Shown: positions 7,415-11,157 of the stretch, one piece after another
Numbering within the stretch: position 1 is the stretch's first letter
How the letters are laid out: each line of letters starts with the position of its first letter
DNA from: Gemmatimonadales bacterium
GTDB lineage: Bacteria; Gemmatimonadota; Gemmatimonadetes; Gemmatimonadales; GWC2-71-9
DNA: 11,157 nt
Direction: 5' to 3'
Assembly (NCBI GenBank): GCA_013003805.1
Contig: JABDII010000365.1
Span: 1-11,157 of the forward strand
Translations under genes and position numbers: made by a program
The notes under the pieces: generated by a model
What the model was told of the DNA's origin: nothing
Databases searched by the model: none
What the model saw: only the letters and a program-made list of their open reading frames with translations

Positions 7415-9754
7415 CTATTGCTGGGCGAAGCTGATTGAGGTGAGCTGCCAGATGCTCGATGTAAGATCCAGCGTGGCGCGATAGGAAAAGGACTGCTCCG
7501 AACCGCGATCCACGTACCGCGCGGTGCCGGTCGCGAAGGCTGAGGTTCCCCGGATGTCGATAGGACGGTCCACCCGTAAGTCAAACTCCTGTACCAAGCG
7601 GAACATTCCCCGGTATGCCTCCTCCTCGTCTGGGGTCATGCCTGGGTAGGCTCGACGGAGTTGCGTCATGTCCCGGGATTCCACAGCTCGAGCGAACGCT
7701 GTGAGCACGGCTTCGATACTCTCGCTGGTCGGTTGAGCGGCCTCAGGGGCCGGCTCACCAGGAGTAACGATTACAGCCGCCCGCGCCTCACGCCCACTGC
7801 TCGAGGCAATAATCTCGGCCTGGCCGGCCGCCACACCGGTGACGCTTCCACCAAAGGAGACAGTGGCAATGCCGGGAGCGCCGGAAGACCAGTCAACCGG
7901 ACGACTGCGGAGGCGTTGACCACTGCCGTCACGGAGCACCGCGGTCAGTTGAATGGCTTCGCCAACCGCCACCGACGGCGCGTTCGGTGTGATCTCAATT
8001 CGAGCGACCGGAACCGGCACCACCACGAGCGTCGCACTCCGGGAGACGCCCTCGCTTGAGGCGGTGATCCGAGTTGTCCCCTCGCCGAGCGCGGTGACAA
8101 CGCCGTCTAAGGACACGGTCGCGACCGACGGACTGCTGGAAGTCCAAGACACGCTGCGACCGGCCACTACGTTTCCGGCGACATCGCGGAGCTCCACCGC
8201 GAACGGCTGGGCCCGGCCCACCGGAAACGAATCGAGCGACGGCGAAAGCTCGATCGAACGCACCGCCGCCGCGTTGGCAGCGGGCGCCGGCTCACGCGGG
8301 ACGCCCGCCGGTAACGCCCTTACCGTGACGGTCGAGGTGATAACCACGCCCCCGCTGCTCGCCGTGATGATGGCCAGGCCAGCCTTGAGTCCGGTCACGA
8401 TCCCAAGAGCCGAAACGCCGGCAACGGCCGGGTCGCTGGTTTCCCACTCGATCACAGCACCCGGCAGCAGATCGCCGCTTTCATCCGTGGCCCGGGCGAT
8501 GAGCGGCGCGGCTGTGCCGGCGTCGAGGGTGAGCGACGGTGGGGTGATCTCCAGACCTGCTGCCACAGTTGCGGTCGTGCCGGACGGCGCGACGGCCTCG
8601 GGTGCTAGGATGAACGCCGGTCCTGCTTGGATAGCCGGGCCCCCGCCCCAGCCCCGCAAGACCAGCCACGAGATGACGGCGACGGCGGCGAGCGCCGGCA
8701 CCACCCAGCGAAGCCACAGCTGGCGGGTGCGGAGCCCGCGGGCGGGCTTGGCGCCAGCGGTGACGGCCTGTTCCTTAGTGGCCGGAACCGGGCTGGTTGG
8801 CGTGCGGATGCCCATGGAGATCCGCCGAGACTGCCCGGACTCGGCAAGCACCGCCATTTCCCGGCGAATCGCGTCGCGTTCCCCCGACGGCGGGCTGCCG
8901 ACGGCCTCAACCGCAGACTCGACGCTGTCCCACCGGTTCTGAGGTTCACGCCGTAGCATTCGCATCAGGGCCTTGGCCAGATCAGGTGGACAATCGGGCC
9001 GGGCCTCGGCAATTGGCGGGGGGTCCTGGGTGCACCGGAGATACATGAGCTGCATGACGCTCTCGCCGGTGAACGGCCGGTCACCGGTCAACATCTCGTA
9101 GCCAACCAAGCCGAGCGAGTACTGATCGGACGCGCCGGTCACCTCGCCCGCGGTGCACTGTTCGGGGCTCATGTAGGAGGGAGTCCCCACCACGCCGCCG
9201 GTTCGGGTAATGCTGTCGGCGGCCGACACCTTGGCGATCCCAAAATCGGTGATCACCGCGCGGCCCTCTTCGTCCAGCAGGATGTTGCCCGGCTTGATGT
9301 CTCGATGAATGACGCCCCGACGATGGGCGTAGCCGAGGGCCTCCCCAACCTCGTTCAGAATGGCTTTCACCATCGGGATCGGGAGCGTGGGGCGTTCCTC
9401 CAGCACGGAATCCAGGCCACGGCCGCCGACGAACCGCATGACGATATAGAGCAGCGACTCGTGCTCTTTCACCGCGTAGATGGGAATGATGTTGGGATGA
9501 TTCAGCGAGGCGGCGGTCCGGGCCTCGCGCATGAAACGCTCAGCCGCTCCTTCACCGGTCAGCAAGGCCGGAAACAGGACCTTGATGGCCACCTTCCGAT
9601 CGAGCGCCAAGTCATGCGCCAGGTACACCGCCGCCATCCCGCCTCGGCCCAACTCGGCGAGGACCTCATAGTCCCCGATAGTGGCATCGCGGAGGGCCAA
9701 CAGGATGGGATCATCCTGTTGGGAGACAGACACATCCACCGCCCGCTCGGTCAC
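7415..9754 (-). CDS. Transmembrane Ser/Thr protein kinase with Big_2 repeats and NTF2-like tail
   Basis: A 779-aa Hanks-type kinase. The kinase domain (about 29-290) is complete: glycine loop LGRGGMAAVY (35-44), K58, helix-C E77, HRDIKPGN (150-157, D152), DFG (170-172), an activation loop with several Ser/Thr (178-195) and SPEQ (196-199). A linker leads to one membrane helix (about 346-366). The predicted periplasmic part has three bacterial Ig-like Big_2 repeats (about 401-478, 499-580, 584-665), each with the ITPxxxxVxVG opening and an IATVSxxGxVTGxxxG-type core. It ends in a roughly 100-residue region (677-779) with NTF2/SnoaL-like appearance. Big_2 domains usually mediate adhesion or ligand binding, so a sensor role is likely but inferred. 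The start is GTG 9754 with GGGG 7 bases upstream. It heads an apparent operon with the barrel and globin genes. Confidence 0.92.
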   Translation of the reverse strand: MTERAVDVSVSQQDDPILLALRDATIGDYEVLAELGRGGMAAVYLAHDLALDRKVAIKVLFPALLTGEGAAERFMREARTAASLNHPNIIPIYAVKEHESLLYIVMRFVGGRGLDSVLEERPTLPIPMVKAILNEVGEALGYAHRRGVIHRDIKPGNILLDEEGRAVITDFGIAKVSAADSITRTGGVVGTPSYMSPEQCTAGEVTGASDQYSLGLVGYEMLTGDRPFTGESVMQLMYLRCTQDPPPIAEARPDCPPDLAKALMRMLRREPQNRWDSVESAVEAVGSPPSGERDAIRREMAVLAESGQSRRISMGIRTPTSPVPATKEQAVTAGAKPARGLRTRQLWLRWVVPALAAVAVISWLVLRGWGGGPAIQAGPAFILAPEAVAPSGTTATVAAGLEITPPSLTLDAGTAAPLIARATDESGDLLPGAVIEWETSDPAVAGVSALGIVTGLKAGLAIITASSGGVVITSTVTVRALPAGVPREPAPAANAAAVRSIELSPSLDSFPVGRAQPFAVELRDVAGNVVAGRSVSWTSSSPSVATVSLDGVVTALGEGTTRITASSEGVSRSATLVVVPVPVARIEITPNAPSVAVGEAIQLTAVLRDGSGQRLRSRPVDWSSGAPGIATVSFGGSVTGVAAGQAEIIASSSGREARAAVIVTPGEPAPEAAQPTSESIEAVLTAFARAVESRDMTQLRRAYPGMTPDEEEAYRGMFRLVQEFDLRVDRPIDIRGTSAFATGTARYVDRGSEQSFSYRATLDLTSSIWQLTSISFAQQ
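7760..8555 (-). repeat. Three tandem Big_2 domain repeats within the kinase gene
   Basis: Three consecutive Ig-like units of about 80 residues each, encoded within the kinase gene. They share an opening IEI/LEI-x-P, a central W-x-S/T-S (WETSDP, WTSSSP, WSSGAP) and a V-T-G/A-L turn. The units are diverged in sequence, so the repeat is visible in protein rather than in DNA. Boundaries are approximate. Confidence 0.75.
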
Positions 9755-9882
9755 GACCGGACCCCGAAGAAGACCATCCGCTAACCTATGAATTCGTTCG
9801 GGATTCCGCCATACCGGGCGGGCGGTGGAGCTATGTCACAGCGTCACCGAGCTGGGTGAGTCTACCCCAGAAGACGGGGGTA
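9755..9882 (-). promoter_or_regulatory. Spacer upstream of the kinase/barrel/globin operon
   Basis: A 128-bp gap between the HEAT-repeat gene and the kinase gene on the same strand, long enough for an operon promoter. No confident -35/-10 pair was found. GTGACA and a downstream GTATGG are poorly spaced, and a TAGGTT near the gene lacks a partner. A 6-bp hairpin abuts the HEAT stop codon (see next entry). Confidence 0.35.
9863..9882 (-). other. Small hairpin right after the HEAT-repeat gene stop
   Basis: TACCCC and GGGGTA (9863-9868 with 9877-9882 on the plus strand) form a perfect 6-bp stem with an 8-base loop, immediately next to the stop codon at 9883-9885. No T tract follows in the direction of transcription. 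It could be an mRNA 3'-end stabiliser or a weak terminator. Confidence 0.3.
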
Positions 9883-10686
9883 TCAATCGAGATTGCCCAA
9901 CGCCCACGCTGCGGCCCGCCGAACCTCGGGGTCCCGGTCCGCCGCCAGCGCCCGAGCCAGCGGTTCATTGGCCCGCGGATCCTCGATCTCCCCCAGGGCG
10001 TACACCGCATTCAGGCGCACCGAGCGGTCCGCGTCACGCATGATGGATACCAGTGGCATCACCGCCGCCCGATCCTCGATTTCTCCCAAGGCCCAGGCCG
10101 CGGTAGCCCGGACCCCCGCATCACGATCCTCGAGCGCGCGAACGAGCGGTGGGACCGCGTCCTCGCTCTCCGCTATGCCCAATCCGAGAGCGCCTACCTT
10201 TCGCGTTTCGGCGTCCGCGTGATTGAGCGCAGATTGGAGCCGGGCGACTGCTTCCGCGCTCTCGGTCCTGCCCAGGAGCCGGGCCGCCATCGCCCGCACA
10301 CAAGGGCCGGGGTCGGTCAGTGCCCGCGCCAGCGGTTCGACCACGCTCGCATCGAATCGCCCTCGCATGGCCCAGCGGGCCAGGTCGGCGGCGTCCCCGC
10401 CTCCGGCCGAACCACCGAGGCTCGGCTGAATACGGCTCCACCCATGACGCCCTTCCACGACCCGGCCGGCAAGGCCGCACACCAGCGGTGAGGCTCCGCG
10501 AACGCTCGAGAGAAAGGCCCGAACCCTCGCTGTGTCTGCCGGTGCCGTAGGCAGGACATTTCGCGTTTGTGCGGCGGCCTCCGCGAGGCCCATACCCGCT
10601 CCACCGGCCGGCGCGAGACGCGGCAGCGCGATTCCAAGAACGGCAACGATGCCGCCGATGATCGCGAGACTCCGCACAACTGACAC
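9883..10686 (-). CDS. Membrane-anchored or secreted HEAT-repeat protein
   Basis: About 267 aa. The preferred start is GTG 10686, since GAGAGG lies 5 bases upstream. The in-frame GTG at 10692 touches that same sequence and would leave no spacing. The N-terminus has a hydrophobic segment (about 5-24, SLAIIGGIVAVLGIALP) that acts as a signal peptide or membrane anchor, so the rest is probably periplasmic. A less regular region (about 40-110) carries two cysteines within or near it. At least five HEAT/PBS-lyase-like repeats follow (from about 112 to the end) with a 31-residue period. For example, ALGEIED at 199-205 recurs exactly 31 residues later at 230-236, and the protein ends ALGNLD. HEAT arrays are protein-binding scaffolds; no catalytic motif is visible. 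It follows another HEAT-repeat gene by 24 bases and is probably co-transcribed with it. The partner is unknown. Confidence 0.85.
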   Translation of the reverse strand: MSVVRSLAIIGGIVAVLGIALPRLAPAGGAGMGLAEAAAQTRNVLPTAPADTARVRAFLSSVRGASPLVCGLAGRVVEGRHGWSRIQPSLGGSAGGGDAADLARWAMRGRFDASVVEPLARALTDPGPCVRAMAARLLGRTESAEAVARLQSALNHADAETRKVGALGLGIAESEDAVPPLVRALEDRDAGVRATAAWALGEIEDRAAVMPLVSIMRDADRSVRLNAVYALGEIEDPRANEPLARALAADRDPEVRRAAAWALGNLD

Positions 10687-10710
10687 GTTCACCTCTCGAC
10701 GTTGGATGGA

Positions 10711-11157
10711 CTAGTCGTGCTTGCCGAGCGCCTGGGCTGCTGCCTTCCGGACCTGTGGGTCGGCGTCCTTGAGCGCCTCGAGCAACGCGTTGACCGCCGC
10801 CTCGTTCGGCATGTCGGCCAGCGCCATCAGGGCAGCGCGGCGCACCTTCACGTCGGTGTCCTGGAGTGCCGCGGTCAGCGCGGGTACTGCGAGCGGGTCT
10901 CCGATGTGACTCAGGGTATGCGCCGCTGCCTGCCGCACCTGGGGATCGACATCCTGTAAGGCGTCCATCAACCGAGCGGGCGCCTGGCGCAGATCGAGTT
11001 CGCCGAGCCCGTGAATGACGGCGCGGCGAACCTCGGCATCGTCGTCGGCCAGCGCCACGAGGAGCGCGTCGGCTGCGCGGGGATCCTCGATCTCTCCCAA
11101 GGCCCAGGCAGCATGCTTGCGGATCTTGGCATCGGAATCCTGCAGTGCGGGGAGGAG
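10711..11157 (-). CDS. HEAT-repeat protein, C-terminal part (5' end outside window)
   Basis: The last 148 residues of a longer protein; the frame is open to the right edge and its start lies outside. The visible part is almost pure HEAT/PBS-lyase-like repeat, nearly five units with a strict 31-residue period. The equivalent positions are ALGEIED (19-25), GLGELD (50-55), TLSHIGD (81-87), ALADMPN (112-118) and ALGKHD (143-148). Each unit has the D-x-D-x-x-V/I-R-x-A-A helix pattern (for example DADPQVRKAAAQALG). No signal, membrane helix or catalytic residue is in view. In related bacteria such repeats can form the tail of M56/BlaR1-type membrane peptidases, but the window cannot show this. The gene is followed 24 bases later by a second HEAT-repeat gene with closely similar units. 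Confidence 0.85.
   Translation of the reverse strand, partial: LLPALQDSDAKIRKHAAWALGEIEDPRAADALLVALADDDAEVRRAVIHGLGELDLRQAPARLMDALQDVDPQVRQAAAHTLSHIGDPLAVPALTAALQDTDVKVRRAALMALADMPNEAAVNALLEALKDADPQVRKAAAQALGKHD

Noticed and set aside
7402..7584. Longer N-terminus for the outer-membrane protein (start at 7584)
   Set aside because: The extension lies within the kinase gene and lacks a signal-like sequence, whereas the ATG at 7401 opens a clean signal peptide.
7760..8555. DNA tandem repeat or CRISPR array in the second kinase gene
   Set aside because: The repeats are protein-level Ig-like domains of about 80 residues with diverged DNA, not short identical repeats with spacers.
7953..8942. 329-codon plus-strand frame opposite the Big_2 repeats
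   Set aside because: Thr/Ala/Ser-rich antisense product that mirrors the repeat region; no ribosome-binding site or family resemblance.

Overview
The window is GC-rich bacterial chromosomal DNA. It carries many eukaryotic-like Ser/Thr kinases with periplasmic sensor domains, Big_2 (Ig-like) repeats, TolB-like/TPR tails and HEAT-repeat proteins. This mix is typical of Gemmatimonadota. That placement is inferred from gene style only, because no rRNA or marker gene is present.

Left end (1-2058, minus strand): an intact comM (Mg-chelatase-like AAA+ helicase used in natural transformation) is followed after one base by a tyrosine recombinase of the integron-integrase (IntI) type. The recombinase runs off the window's left edge. 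A 218-bp divergent spacer follows.

Middle (2277-5189, plus strand): a 970-aa membrane-spanning Ser/Thr protein kinase with a TolB-like and TPR periplasmic half stands alone. It converges on the minus-strand block to its right.

Right part (5241-11157, all minus strand), in order of transcription from the right edge: a HEAT-repeat gene whose start lies outside the window; a second, membrane-anchored HEAT-repeat gene; a 128-bp gap; a 779-aa Ser/Thr kinase with three Big_2 repeats and an NTF2-like tail; a 444-aa outer-membrane beta-barrel protein; a 144-aa single-domain globin; and, after a possible terminator, a 75-aa unknown protein. The kinase, barrel and globin genes are 13 and 32 bases apart and look like one operon. 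It could link a periplasmic or envelope signal, phosphorylation, an outer-membrane channel and a haem protein.

The two most notable items are the comM-integrase pair, with no room for an attI site in the usual place, and the kinase-barrel-globin operon. No tRNA, rRNA, CRISPR array, IS element or transposase was seen.
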